This document shows, one piece after another, positions 25,130 through 33,513 of a stretch of DNA of 35,808 nt. The stretch spans positions 1 to 35,808 of the forward strand of contig JANRIZ010000111.1 of NCBI GenBank assembly GCA_033764445.1, in the 5' to 3' direction. Both the position numbers and the translations under genes were made by a program. Origin of the DNA: JANRIZ01 sp033764445. GTDB taxonomy: Bacteria; Verrucomicrobiota; Verrucomicrobiia; JAWXBN01. The notes below the pieces were generated by a model. The model did no database searches. It had not been told where the DNA came from and saw only the letters and a program-made list of their open reading frames with translations. Within the stretch, counting starts at the first letter, position 1, and each line of letters begins with the position of its first letter.

Positions 25130-26890
25130 TCAATAGACATCCCGGCTGTATCGTTTTGCGGCTTTGAGATTTTTGACATAGGCCGCCGCATTCTCGGTTG
25201 TGAGACCTCCGGCCCTTTCGCAGATGTCATGCAGGGCCGCATCCACGTCCCGGGCCATGCGTGAGGCGTCGCCACAGACATAAAAGTGGGCGCCCTCCTC
25301 CAGCCAGGCCCACAGCGCGGAGGCGTTTTCGAGCAGGCGCTGCTGGACATAGATTTTTTCCGGCTGATCCCGGGAGAAGGCCGTGGAGAGCCGGGTCAAC
25401 ACACCCTGCCGCATCATGTCCTCCAATTCCTCCCGGTAATAGAAGTCGGATTTTTCGTGCTGGTCCCCGAAAAAGAGCCAGTTTTTTCCACGCGCCCCCG
25501 TGACCTTCCGTTCCTCCAGAAACGCGCGGAAGGGGGCGATCCCGGTGCCGGGACCGACCATGATCACGGGCCGGTCAGGATCGGCGGGCAACTTGAAGGA
25601 CGGCGAGGCATGGACAAAAACAGGGACCGGCGTTTCCGCCCCGGCACGGTCGGCCAGGAACGTGGAGCAGACCCCCTTTTGGGAACGTCCATGGGCTTCA
25701 TACCGGACCGCGGCCACGGTCAGATGCACCTGAGCCGGATGGGCTTTCAGACTGGAGGAAATGGAATAGAGCCGGGGCTGGTTTTTTTTGAGCAGGGCGG
25801 CAAATTCGGGGGCACTGTAACCGAGACGTGGAAATGCGCACAGCCAGTTGACCATTCCCCGACCCCAGAGATGTTTTTTGAGTTCGGCCGCCTGACCCTC
25901 CTCCAGAAGCCGCTTCAGCAGGGGATCCTGGCTGCGGTGCGCAACATCCACGAGGAAATCCCGCGAGGGTTTTGTGATCTCAAAATCCTCGATCATCGCC
26001 TTGCGCAGGGACTTGTCCCCGCCCTCGGGGGTCCTGACCGCCTCCTCGCCGTCAAAACCCAGCAGGCCAAGCATTTCATCAACCAACTGCGGACAATTCC
26101 GTGCAAAGACCCCCAGGGCATCCCCGACCTCATAGGACAGACCGGACCCCTCCAGGGAAATCTCAAAATGCCTCACATCCTTTCCCGAACCTTCCCCGCT
26201 CATTTTGCGGTTGGTGAGCAGTCGTCCGGGAAAAGGATTCTTTTTCCCAAACAGAAGCACCTCCGGTGCGGGGGCGGCAACGGCGGAGGCGGGGGCCGGG
26301 ACGGCGGGGTCACCCAGCACCCCCAGCACCTGCTTCAACCACTCCTCCGCGGAGTTTTCATAGTCCACATCACAATCCACGCGGGGAGAGACCCGCCGGG
26401 CCCCCAGCTCCTCCAGGCGTCGGTCGAAATTTTTTCCCGCCTCGCAGAAACGCGGATAGTTTTTATCCCCCAGGGCCAGCACGGAATACCCGAGGTGCGG
26501 GAGACGGGGAACGGAATCCGTCCTCAGATAATCCCAGAAAACCTGGGCATTGTCGGGCATGTCCCCATCCCCGTAGGTGCTGGTGACAATCAGCAGGTTC
26601 TCCTCGCGGACCAAATCCGCCTTCGCATAATCGGACATGCTCAGGACCCGCCCCGCAAATCCGCGATCCCGGACCGACCGGGCGATTTTATGGGACAGCC
26701 CCTCCGCCGTGCCCGTTTGTGTCCCGTAGAGGATCAGCATCGGTTTGGTGGCGACCGGTTCCCCCGGGGCGGGTGCCGCGGCCCCGGAAATTTTCCCGGC
26801 GGCCAGCATCCCCGCAAGATAGCCGTTCACCCAGGCCCGTTGTTCCGGGGTGAACGGCGCATTTTCAGGAATGAAGGGGATGTCACTCAT
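25130..26890 (-). CDS. CysJ-like diflavin reductase (sulfite reductase flavoprotein alpha family)
   Basis: Carries electrons from NAD(P)H through FAD and FMN to a hemoprotein. The 586 aa show a helical N-terminal motif (12-32, PFTPEQRAWVNGYLAGMLAAG, comparable to PTQLAWVSGYFWGVLN of E. coli CysJ), a flavodoxin domain with the FMN loop GTQTGTAEG (about 56-64), an FAD domain with RLYSISSS, and an NAD(P) domain with VGPGTGIAPFRAFLEER and a C-terminal SRDVY (aromatic end as in CysJ). Within a nitrate operon, directly before nirA, it is most likely the electron donor of nitrite reductase rather than part of sulfate assimilation. No cysI, cysH or cysND is nearby. Confidence 0.88.
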   Translation of the reverse strand: MSDIPFIPENAPFTPEQRAWVNGYLAGMLAAGKISGAAAPAPGEPVATKPMLILYGTQTGTAEGLSHKIARSVRDRGFAGRVLSMSDYAKADLVREENLLIVTSTYGDGDMPDNAQVFWDYLRTDSVPRLPHLGYSVLALGDKNYPRFCEAGKNFDRRLEELGARRVSPRVDCDVDYENSAEEWLKQVLGVLGDPAVPAPASAVAAPAPEVLLFGKKNPFPGRLLTNRKMSGEGSGKDVRHFEISLEGSGLSYEVGDALGVFARNCPQLVDEMLGLLGFDGEEAVRTPEGGDKSLRKAMIEDFEITKPSRDFLVDVAHRSQDPLLKRLLEEGQAAELKKHLWGRGMVNWLCAFPRLGYSAPEFAALLKKNQPRLYSISSSLKAHPAQVHLTVAAVRYEAHGRSQKGVCSTFLADRAGAETPVPVFVHASPSFKLPADPDRPVIMVGPGTGIAPFRAFLEERKVTGARGKNWLFFGDQHEKSDFYYREELEDMMRQGVLTRLSTAFSRDQPEKIYVQQRLLENASALWAWLEEGAHFYVCGDASRMARDVDAALHDICERAGGLTTENAAAYVKNLKAAKRYSRDVY

Positions 26891-26895
26891 GGCCT

Positions 26896-28410
26896 CTAGA
26901 ACTGAATGATCGTCTGCACATAGGCAAAGTCCGCATCACTGCTGCCCACCGAGCCGGAGGTGCGGAGGTAGTCACCCGTGAAGAAATGACTGTACCCGGC
27001 CTCCAGACGCATCCATTTGAAGAGCGGATACCGGGCCACCAGATCGATTTCCTGGCCGACAAAGTTGCTGACGTTGGCCCGGCCGCTGACCGCACGGACG
27101 GGGGTGGAGGCGTTGGCGCGGAACCAGGAGTCGCCGGTGGTATCCAGAAAAAAGGCGTGGTAGTCGAGACTCAGGTTCAATTTGCCGACAGGGGTGATGC
27201 TGAAACCCGCCCGCGGATTGTGAATGTTGCGCCAGGCAAAAAAGTCCATGAACCCGTAGAACTTGTGGTTGGTCGGGAAAAGATTCTGGAAGGACGTGTT
27301 GGTCCCGTCATTGGGATTGCCGTCACCGGTGGCGTAGTCGTAGCCGACACCGAAACGGGGGCGCATCGGTCCCTCGAAGGTGTATCCCCCCTGGACAAAC
27401 CCCGCAAAGGCCAGCAGATCCCGGCGGCGCGACGTGGCGTTGTTGATGCTCGTGTCGGCGGCGTTGGCATTGATGCTCCCGACCTGTCCGTTGGCCTCCA
27501 GCGCATAGTCCCAGGGGCCGAGCTGACCGGGGACGGATTTCATCCGTGTCCCGAGGGTGACATAATCCCCCTTCTGGGTGCCGGCCACGGAGTTGAAGGG
27601 ACGGTCGGTTTCAAACACCGATCCGCCGGTGGGGAAGCCCGAGTCCACGTTGGTCTTGTTCCGGAAGAAGACATAAAAATCCGTGGTCTGTTTGGGAATG
27701 TAGTTCATCGTATAATACACCCCGAAGAACCGGTCCTTGTAGTCGGTGTCATTGAAATGGCTCACCCGCATGTTGACGGGCATGACCGCAAACCCCTCGA
27801 CGTTCCAGTTGAGCTGCTGGAACCGCATTTTGACCCCGTCAAACACGCGGCCGATGTTGTTCCAGTCAAAGGCCCCGATGAGCCGCTCGTCGCCGTAGCT
27901 GAGCTCCTGGCGTCCGACCGTGATGCCAAAGGGCAGTTCCTTGTAGTTGGCAAAGGTCACATTCGCCTGCTTCAAACCGATGGCGGAATCCCCCTCGGCT
28001 CCGAAGAAGCCCGGATCATCCGGACGCTGGGAATTGATTTCGCGGGAATCCTGGGCCTGGGTGTAAATATTCCACCAGTCATCCGGCTTGATGCGCATCC
28101 CGATTTTGACACGTTGAAGGACGTAGGCATCATCGGTATTCGATTCGACCCCGCCATTGAAGTCGAAGTTGTTGTCGCGCCATTCAAAACGCAGACGTTC
28201 CTGCACGTCGAAGATGACCTTGCCATCGGCGGCGGTGATCGGGTCCCCGAATTTCCAGCCACTGTCGGATTCCGGCTGGATATCGGAGGTGACAATGTTC
28301 TTTCTGAGGTTGCTTTTGGCGGGGTCCGAAGAATATTCGGCCGCCCGTGTTGAAACTCCGGCACCGGCGAGCAACGCCAGTGAGAGGAGGAGGGATGTTG
28401 TTTTTTTCAT
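26896..28410 (-). CDS. Outer-membrane porin, alginate-export (AlgE-like) family
   Basis: A 504-aa beta-barrel protein. A signal peptide (residues 1-23, cleavage after TRA) is followed by alternating amphipathic strands rich in aromatic and Gly residues. The core RVFDGVKMRFQQLNWNVEGFAV resembles the Alginate_exp family, and the protein ends with YVQTIIQF, a C-terminal Phe typical of BAM substrates. Placement between the transporter ATPases (4-bp overlap) and the cysJ-like gene (5-bp gap) suggests that it admits nitrate or nitrite through the outer membrane. The family name is from memory of similar annotations; the substrate is an inference. Confidence 0.8.
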   Translation of the reverse strand: MKKTTSLLLSLALLAGAGVSTRAAEYSSDPAKSNLRKNIVTSDIQPESDSGWKFGDPITAADGKVIFDVQERLRFEWRDNNFDFNGGVESNTDDAYVLQRVKIGMRIKPDDWWNIYTQAQDSREINSQRPDDPGFFGAEGDSAIGLKQANVTFANYKELPFGITVGRQELSYGDERLIGAFDWNNIGRVFDGVKMRFQQLNWNVEGFAVMPVNMRVSHFNDTDYKDRFFGVYYTMNYIPKQTTDFYVFFRNKTNVDSGFPTGGSVFETDRPFNSVAGTQKGDYVTLGTRMKSVPGQLGPWDYALEANGQVGSINANAADTSINNATSRRRDLLAFAGFVQGGYTFEGPMRPRFGVGYDYATGDGNPNDGTNTSFQNLFPTNHKFYGFMDFFAWRNIHNPRAGFSITPVGKLNLSLDYHAFFLDTTGDSWFRANASTPVRAVSGRANVSNFVGQEIDLVARYPLFKWMRLEAGYSHFFTGDYLRTSGSVGSSDADFAYVQTIIQF

Positions 28411-29273
28411 GTGTTGATCTCGATGTGGTTGAGGTTGGGCGAACCTTCAGGGCAAAGGGGAGGGACCGGAACTCCTATTTCCACAGGGTCATGTACCCGG
28501 GGGGATTCCAGAAATTCGAGCAGTTCCCCGCGCAGGGCGTAAAAGGCGGGGTCATCGAGGACGGCCTCGCGGTTCCGGGGCCGGGGCAGGTCCACGGTCA
28601 GCACTTTGCCGACGGTGGCCTCGGGCCCATTGGTCATCATGACCACACGGTCGGAAAGAAAAACGGCCTCATCGACGTCGTGGGTGACCATCAGGACGGT
28701 TTTCTGGTCGCTTTCCCACAGCCGCACCAGTTCCTGCTGGAGCTGGATGCGGGTGATCCCGTCGAGCATGCCAAACGGTTCATCCAGGAGCAGCATTTTG
28801 GGATTGAGGGCGAACGCCCGGGCGATTGACACCCGCTGTTTCATCCCCTGCGAAAGCTCCGAGGGCATCTTGTCCATGTCATCCCCCAGGCCGACCAGCT
28901 CGAGATAATGGACCGCCAGCGCGGTTTTTTCGGCGTCGGTTTTTTTCGGATACACCTGGTCGAGCCCCAGGGTCACATTTTTGAGGGCCGAAAACCACGG
29001 CAGCAGGCAGGGCGCCTGAAAAACCACCCCACGGTCCGGTCCCGCGTCGGTCACTTCCTTGCCGGCCATGACAATCACACCTTCACTGACTTCCTGCAGA
29101 CCCGCGAGCATCGAGAGCACCGTGCTTTTCCCGCAGCCGGAATGGCCGATGAGGGTGACAAACTGGCCCTGGCGGATTTTCAGATCAAAATCGCGGACCA
29201 CGCACAGGGGTCCCTTGGGCGTCTGGAAGGTCTTGTTCAATCTGCTGAAGTCCACGTAGGAGTCGGCGATCAT
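28407..29273 (-). CDS. nrtD: Nitrate ABC transporter ATPase, NrtD-like
   Basis: A 288-aa ABC ATPase of the nitrate/sulfonate/taurine subfamily. Walker A GHSGCGKST (43-51), Q-loop VVFQAPCLLPW, signature LSQGMKQR, Walker B MLLLDEPFGMLDG and switch His in VTHDVDEA are all intact. The residue pattern DVDEAVFLSDRVVMMTNGP is usual in NrtC/NrtD. A C-terminal extension of about 50 residues (ESPRVHDPVEIGV...) carries no recognised domain. It overlaps the neighbouring ATPase gene and the porin gene by 4 bp each. It would pair with the second ATPase to drive the NrtB permease. Confidence 0.88.
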   Translation of the reverse strand: MIADSYVDFSRLNKTFQTPKGPLCVVRDFDLKIRQGQFVTLIGHSGCGKSTVLSMLAGLQEVSEGVIVMAGKEVTDAGPDRGVVFQAPCLLPWFSALKNVTLGLDQVYPKKTDAEKTALAVHYLELVGLGDDMDKMPSELSQGMKQRVSIARAFALNPKMLLLDEPFGMLDGITRIQLQQELVRLWESDQKTVLMVTHDVDEAVFLSDRVVMMTNGPEATVGKVLTVDLPRPRNREAVLDDPAFYALRGELLEFLESPRVHDPVEIGVPVPPLCPEGSPNLNHIEINT

Positions 29274-30124
29274 GCGGCCACCTCCTCGAGGGATTTTGCC
29301 TTGGTTTCCACCGGCTTTTGCGCGGTGAATGACGTGTGTGACTTGCCGCGCAGTTTCAGATCGCGGGGACCGTGGCTCAGGAGATAGTGCAGGACGGTTT
29401 TCCGGTCGTGGTGGTAGGCGGGGTCGTTATTGAGCGCCCGGCGGTCGCGCGGCCGGGGAACGGTCACCGCAATGGGGTCTCCGAGTGTGGCCCCGGGTCC
29501 GGCGGAAAGCGGTACGATGCGGTCGGCGACAATGATGGCCTCATCCACATCGTTGGTGACCATCAGGAGGGTGCATTTTTCCTCCTGCTGGATCCGGACC
29601 AGTTCGTCCTGAAGCTCCGACCGGGTGAGGGCATCCAGGGCCCCGAGCGGTTCGTCCAGGAGCAGAATGCGGGGATTCATGGCCAGCCCCCGCGCCAGAG
29701 AGACTCTCTGGCGCATCCCGCCTGAAAGTTCGCCTGGTTTGCGGTTGAGGGCATGGCCAAGTTTTACCTTTTCCAGGGCGGCGGTTGCCTGGGCGGTCAC
29801 CTGCGCACGCGTGAATTTCGGGAAGGCCTGGGCGACGGCCAGTTCCACGTTGCGCAAGGCTGAAAACCACGGGAGCAGGGAGTAATTCTGAAAAATCAGC
29901 ACCCGGTCGAGGGTCGTGCCGGTGACGGGTTTTCCGTCAAACATCACCGTGCCCGCATCCGGCGGCACCAACCCGGCCACCATGTTCATGAGTGTGGTCT
30001 TGCCCATGCCGGAATATCCGACAATGGCGACAAATTCCCCCTCATCTACGGTGACATTGACGTCACACAGGACCGGACGGGCCCCGTAGGACTTGGAAAT
30101 GTTTTGGAGTGAGAGCAGACTCAT
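29270..30124 (-). CDS. nrtC: Nitrate ABC transporter ATPase, NrtC-like without the substrate-binding domain
   Basis: A 284-aa ABC ATPase. Walker A GYSGMGKTT (36-44), Q-loop LIFQNYSLLPW, signature LSGGMRQR and Walker B ILLLDEPLGALDA are intact. The switch position reads VTNDVDEA, with Asn instead of His, as is often seen in one ATPase of nitrate transporter heterodimers. Cyanobacterial NrtC carries an additional NrtA-like C-terminal domain; here the protein ends after the ATPase plus an about 40-residue Lys/Ser/Thr-rich tail. The gene lies 22 bp after nrtB and overlaps nrtD by 4 bp. Confidence 0.85.
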   Translation of the reverse strand: MSLLSLQNISKSYGARPVLCDVNVTVDEGEFVAIVGYSGMGKTTLMNMVAGLVPPDAGTVMFDGKPVTGTTLDRVLIFQNYSLLPWFSALRNVELAVAQAFPKFTRAQVTAQATAALEKVKLGHALNRKPGELSGGMRQRVSLARGLAMNPRILLLDEPLGALDALTRSELQDELVRIQQEEKCTLLMVTNDVDEAIIVADRIVPLSAGPGATLGDPIAVTVPRPRDRRALNNDPAYHHDRKTVLHYLLSHGPRDLKLRGKSHTSFTAQKPVETKAKSLEEVAA

Positions 30125-30146
30125 GGGGGGGGGGAAGGGTTGATGA

Positions 30147-30974
30147 TTATGACAGCAGATGGGTGACCTGTTTTTCCGCCACCATCATCAGGCGGTCGAG
30201 GATGTACCCGACCAGACCGATGACGATGATGCACAGGATGATGTGTTCGTAGATGAGGGCGTTGTATTCCTGCCAGAGAAAGCCGCCGATGCCGGGGGCA
30301 CCCGTGAGCATTTCCGCGGCCACAATCACCAGCCAGGCAATGCCCAGGGACAGACGGAATCCCGTGAACATGTATGGGAGTGTGGCGGGAATGAGGATTT
30401 TGAAGAGCAACTTGAATTTGGAGAGCTTCAACACCTTGCCGACATTCAGGTAATCCTGCGGCACATTCCGCACGCCGATGGCGGTGTTGAGCACCGTCGG
30501 CCACATCGAACAGATGGCGATGGTGAACAGGGCCGAGGGTTCGGTCCGCTGAAAGAGCACCAACCCCAGCGGCAGCCAGGCCAGAGGGGAGATGGGCTTG
30601 AGCACCTGGATGATCGGGTCAAAGGTCTTGGTGAAAAAGGTCGAAAGACCCAGCAGAAAGCCCAGCGGGGTGCCGATGAGCAGCGCCAGGAAATACCCCT
30701 TGGCCACCAGCCAGATCGAGTACCCCGTGAACCGCAAAATGCCCTGGTCCATCTCCCCGCGTTTGGCAAAGGGGTCCATGATCAGTTCCCGGCTCGACTC
30801 CCATGTCTTGAGCGGACTGGGGAGGGATTTGGCCCAGGTCAGACTCGAGATCTGCCACAGGATGAGGACTGTCAAAAATCCCAGTGCCGGCAGCAAGATC
30901 GACGGCCAATCAATCCGGAGTTTCCAGGCACATCCGGCGGAACGGGACGGGAGTGTTTCAGCGGCGGTTGTCAT
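30147..30974 (-). CDS. nrtB: Nitrate ABC transporter permease, NrtB-like
   Basis: A 275-aa inner-membrane permease of the BPD_transp_1 family with about six TM helices. The EAA-type coupling loop is YLNVGKVLKLSKFKLLFKIL followed by IPATLPYMFTGFRLSLGIAW, as in NrtB/SsuC/TauC. Earlier segments LKPISPLAWLPLGLVLF and SMWPTVLNTAIGVRNVP are characteristic of nitrate and bicarbonate permeases. It should form a homodimer served by the two ATPases. It starts 31 bp after nrtA. Confidence 0.9.
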   Translation of the reverse strand: MTTAAETLPSRSAGCAWKLRIDWPSILLPALGFLTVLILWQISSLTWAKSLPSPLKTWESSRELIMDPFAKRGEMDQGILRFTGYSIWLVAKGYFLALLIGTPLGFLLGLSTFFTKTFDPIIQVLKPISPLAWLPLGLVLFQRTEPSALFTIAICSMWPTVLNTAIGVRNVPQDYLNVGKVLKLSKFKLLFKILIPATLPYMFTGFRLSLGIAWLVIVAAEMLTGAPGIGGFLWQEYNALIYEHIILCIIVIGLVGYILDRLMMVAEKQVTHLLS

Positions 30975-31005
30975 AACATTTTATGGTAGTCGGGTTTTCG
31001 ACGGA

Positions 31006-32280
31006 TCAGCCCTTCAGTGAATTGACCTTGAAGCTTTTTGCATAGGCCTCCGGATGGGCGGGGTCGAAGGTGGAATCCACCAGTTTGATGATTTGGGTGT
31101 CGTCGGGGGTGACGGCCACACCGATTTCCTTCATCGCCTCCGAGTACAGGTCCCCGCGCATGACCTGTTTGGAGATGGCATCATAATCGGGAGCCCCGGT
31201 GGTCAGTCCCCAGCGGCGGTACTGGGAGAGAAACCATTTGGCATAGGCCTGCGAGGGATAGTTGGTGTTGCGTTCCGAAAAGATCATGTACTTGGAATCC
31301 TTTTCCTTGCGTCCGTCCCCGTAATCGTTCTCACCCATCATACGGCCCAGAATGCTCTGGGGATCGCAGTTGATGTAGGTGGGTTTGCCGATGATCTGGC
31401 AGGCCTCCGCGCGGTTGGACATCGAGTCGAGCCAGACACTGGACTCGTGCAATGCCTTCAGCACCGCCTTGACCGCCCGGGGGTTTTTGTTGGCGAACTC
31501 CTCGGTGAAGGCGCACACCTTCTCCGGGTGATCGGGCCAGATGGCCTGGGTGGTGGTGGCGGTAAAACCGATGCCCTCGACCACGGCGCGGGCGTTCCAG
31601 GGTTCCCCGACACAAAAACCGTCCATTTTGCCGACCTTCATGTTGGCAATCATCTGCGGCGGGGGCACAGTGATCAGGGCCACATCCTTGTCGGGATTGA
31701 TCCCGCCCATTCCCAGGTAGTAGCGCAACCACATCGCGTGCGTGCCGGGAGGGAAGGTCATGGCGAAGGTCAGCGGCCTGCCGCCATCCCGCGCCTCATC
31801 GACGAGCGGCTTGAGATCGGCCGGTTTTTTGATGCCGATCTGTTTGTATTTGGCATCCAGCGTGATCGCCTGCCCGTTCCGGTTCAGAATCCAGGGGACC
31901 ACCATGGGTTTTTTCGGACTGCCTGCCAGACCCATCGACGAGGCCAGCGGCATTCCCAAAAGCATGTGTGTGGCCTGATTGTCGCCACTCGAGAGGCTGT
32001 CGCGGATGGCCGCCCAGTTGGCCCCCTTGGAGATCGTGGCATTGATACCGTGCTTTTTGAAGAATCCCTTTTCATGGGCGATGACAATGGGCGCACAATC
32101 GGTGAGTGCGATCATGCCAAATTTGATGTTGGCCGTTTCCGGGGCATCCGTCGCGGCATACACCCCGCCGATCCATCCCCTGGGCATGCCCGAAAGCAGC
32201 GCCCCGAGGGTGAGATACCCGGTGGTCTTTTTGAGGAATTTGCGGCGTGAATAGGAGTCAGGCAAGGAGTGGTTGTTCAT
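31006..32280 (-). CDS. nrtA: Nitrate ABC transporter substrate-binding protein, NrtA-like, Tat-exported
   Basis: A 424-aa periplasmic binding protein. The chosen ATG (32280) begins MNNHSLPDSYSRRKFLKKT, a twin-arginine motif (SRRKFLK) followed by a hydrophobic stretch, so it should be exported folded by Tat. The open frame extends further upstream only inside the previous gene. Motifs of the NrtA/CmpA/NasS family are present: FGMIALTDCAPIVIAHEKGFF, PPPQMIANMKVGKMDGFCVGEPWN and the C-terminal SQYRRWG. No lipobox is seen. The start overlaps the NasS-like gene by 23 bp. Confidence 0.88.
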   Translation of the reverse strand: MNNHSLPDSYSRRKFLKKTTGYLTLGALLSGMPRGWIGGVYAATDAPETANIKFGMIALTDCAPIVIAHEKGFFKKHGINATISKGANWAAIRDSLSSGDNQATHMLLGMPLASSMGLAGSPKKPMVVPWILNRNGQAITLDAKYKQIGIKKPADLKPLVDEARDGGRPLTFAMTFPPGTHAMWLRYYLGMGGINPDKDVALITVPPPQMIANMKVGKMDGFCVGEPWNARAVVEGIGFTATTTQAIWPDHPEKVCAFTEEFANKNPRAVKAVLKALHESSVWLDSMSNRAEACQIIGKPTYINCDPQSILGRMMGENDYGDGRKEKDSKYMIFSERNTNYPSQAYAKWFLSQYRRWGLTTGAPDYDAISKQVMRGDLYSEAMKEIGVAVTPDDTQIIKLVDSTFDPAHPEAYAKSFKVNSLKG

Positions 32281-33427
32281 GGGGAGTCCTGTGGGTTGGG
32301 GTTTTTGAATTCTGAAGGGGTTCCACGGCCGGTGCTTTTTTTGCCTGCACATGCAGGCGGGCCGCCTCGAAAATATCCTCCCGGAAAAGGGACTGGGACA
32401 GGGATTCCAGCCGACTGACCCCCGTCGCGGGAAACACACCCGCCGACGCGAGTTTGCGGGCCACCAGCCACGCCTTTGCGGCGGAGGGGCGGTTGGCATC
32501 GTGTCGGCTGAAGACATGAAAATTCCAGACCCCCCGGTCCCGGCCCGGGGTGGTCCCCACCTGACCGCGCAGGGAGGAGAGAATCACCCCGGAGGGGACC
32601 CCAAGATACTGCTTTTTGGAAAGCACCTGGGCGATCTGGCCGTGCTGATCCGGGTCATCACACAGGGCGCAGGACTCGAGCAGCGCCGACAGCAGACGCA
32701 CATGCTCCTCGGAACGCTCTACGGAAAAGGATTCACGGACCATCAACACCTTTTCAGCGTGGCCGGGCTGCAACTCCGCACTGGAGGCGATGCACACCCC
32801 AGTCCCCCCCTGCTGGGCGATGGAATTCCACGGTTCCCCGGCACAATATCCGTCCAGGGTCTCCACGGCAAGATTGTAGGGCATCTGGGGCGGAGGCACG
32901 ACGGCCAGTTCGTAGTCCCGTCCGGCCACCAACCCGGCCTTTGTCAGCCAGTCCCGCAACAGGTAGTGATGCGACGAGAAGGGGGAGACGATCCCAAAGA
33001 CCAGGCGGACGGGATTCTCCAGGCCCGCATACCAGGCCCGCAGCGTCTCCGCATCCCGCACCCCTGCCTTCCAGAGGCGTTGGGAGAGGGTGATCCCGTT
33101 TCCGTGCAGATTCAACACCATACCGGTCAGACAGGGCGAGGCCAGCCCGGAAAGTCCCAGCGTGGCCGCCAGGGGAAGACCCGCCACGGCATGCGAAGCT
33201 TCCAGCTCCCCGAAAATGACCTTGTCCCGGACCGTGGCCCACCCCAGCTCCCGGGAGAGGGTGACCTTCAATCCCTGCTTGGCAAACAATCCCAGCTCCT
33301 GGGCCATGACCAGGGGCGCACAGTCGACCAGCGGCACAAAACCCACGCGCAATTTGCGGCTGAGGGCGGAGGCGGTGGTTTTGGGAATTGTTTTCACACC
33401 CCCTTCCACAAGCAGCAGCCGGGCCAC
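32258..33427 (-). CDS. Signal-less NrtA-like protein, probable cytoplasmic nitrate sensor (NasS type)
   Basis: A 389-aa homologue of the adjacent NrtA (shared VGFVPLVDCAPLVMAQELGLF, PPPQMPYNLAVETLDGYCAGEPWN) but with no signal peptide at any possible start. It should therefore stay in the cytoplasm, like NasS, which binds nitrate and releases the antiterminator NasT. No NasT/ANTAR gene is in the window, so the partner may be elsewhere, or the protein may act on the neighbouring LysR. The frame opens with GTG at 33427. A GTG at 33397 directly after a GGAAGGGGG tract is an alternative, but its spacing is short. It is the first gene of the ten-gene nitrate operon and divergent from lysR. Confidence 0.8.
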   Translation of the reverse strand: MARLLLVEGGVKTIPKTTASALSRKLRVGFVPLVDCAPLVMAQELGLFAKQGLKVTLSRELGWATVRDKVIFGELEASHAVAGLPLAATLGLSGLASPCLTGMVLNLHGNGITLSQRLWKAGVRDAETLRAWYAGLENPVRLVFGIVSPFSSHHYLLRDWLTKAGLVAGRDYELAVVPPPQMPYNLAVETLDGYCAGEPWNSIAQQGGTGVCIASSAELQPGHAEKVLMVRESFSVERSEEHVRLLSALLESCALCDDPDQHGQIAQVLSKKQYLGVPSGVILSSLRGQVGTTPGRDRGVWNFHVFSRHDANRPSAAKAWLVARKLASAGVFPATGVSRLESLSQSLFREDIFEAARLHVQAKKAPAVEPLQNSKTPTHRTPHEQPLLA

Positions 33428-33474
33428 CGTGCCAGAATGGTGACATTTTATTTATGAATTGTTTTTATCGTCAT

Positions 33475-33491
33475 CATGATTAATATTCATG
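33475..33491. promoter_or_regulatory. Candidate LysR-type operator (T-N11-A dyad) between lysR and the nitrate operon
   Basis: CATGATTAATATTCATG is a dyad CATGA-N7-TCATG containing the T-N11-A core (T at 33477, A at 33489) usual for LysR-type regulators. A wider dyad ATGAAT (33454-33459) / ATTCAT (33485-33490) overlaps it. It lies 22 bp before the lysR start and about 50-60 bp before the nasS-like start. That suits autorepression and divergent activation. Confidence 0.55.
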
Positions 33492-33513
33492 GTTCAAACA
33501 CCCACCCGCATCC

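Noticed and set aside
23384..25264. Plus-strand open frame (626 codons) opposite nirA
   Set aside because: Shadow of the NirA gene with intact cluster ligands. No motif or start signal supports the antisense frame.
32281..32517. Upstream extension of nrtA to 32517
   Set aside because: The extra 79 residues lie in another frame of the NasS-like gene and are Arg/Pro-rich. The ATG at 32280 gives a proper twin-arginine signal.
33428..33450. Sigma-54 promoter before the nitrate operon (TGGCAC-like element at the nasS-like start)
   Set aside because: No TTGC element follows at the right spacing, and the TGGCAC abuts the start codon.
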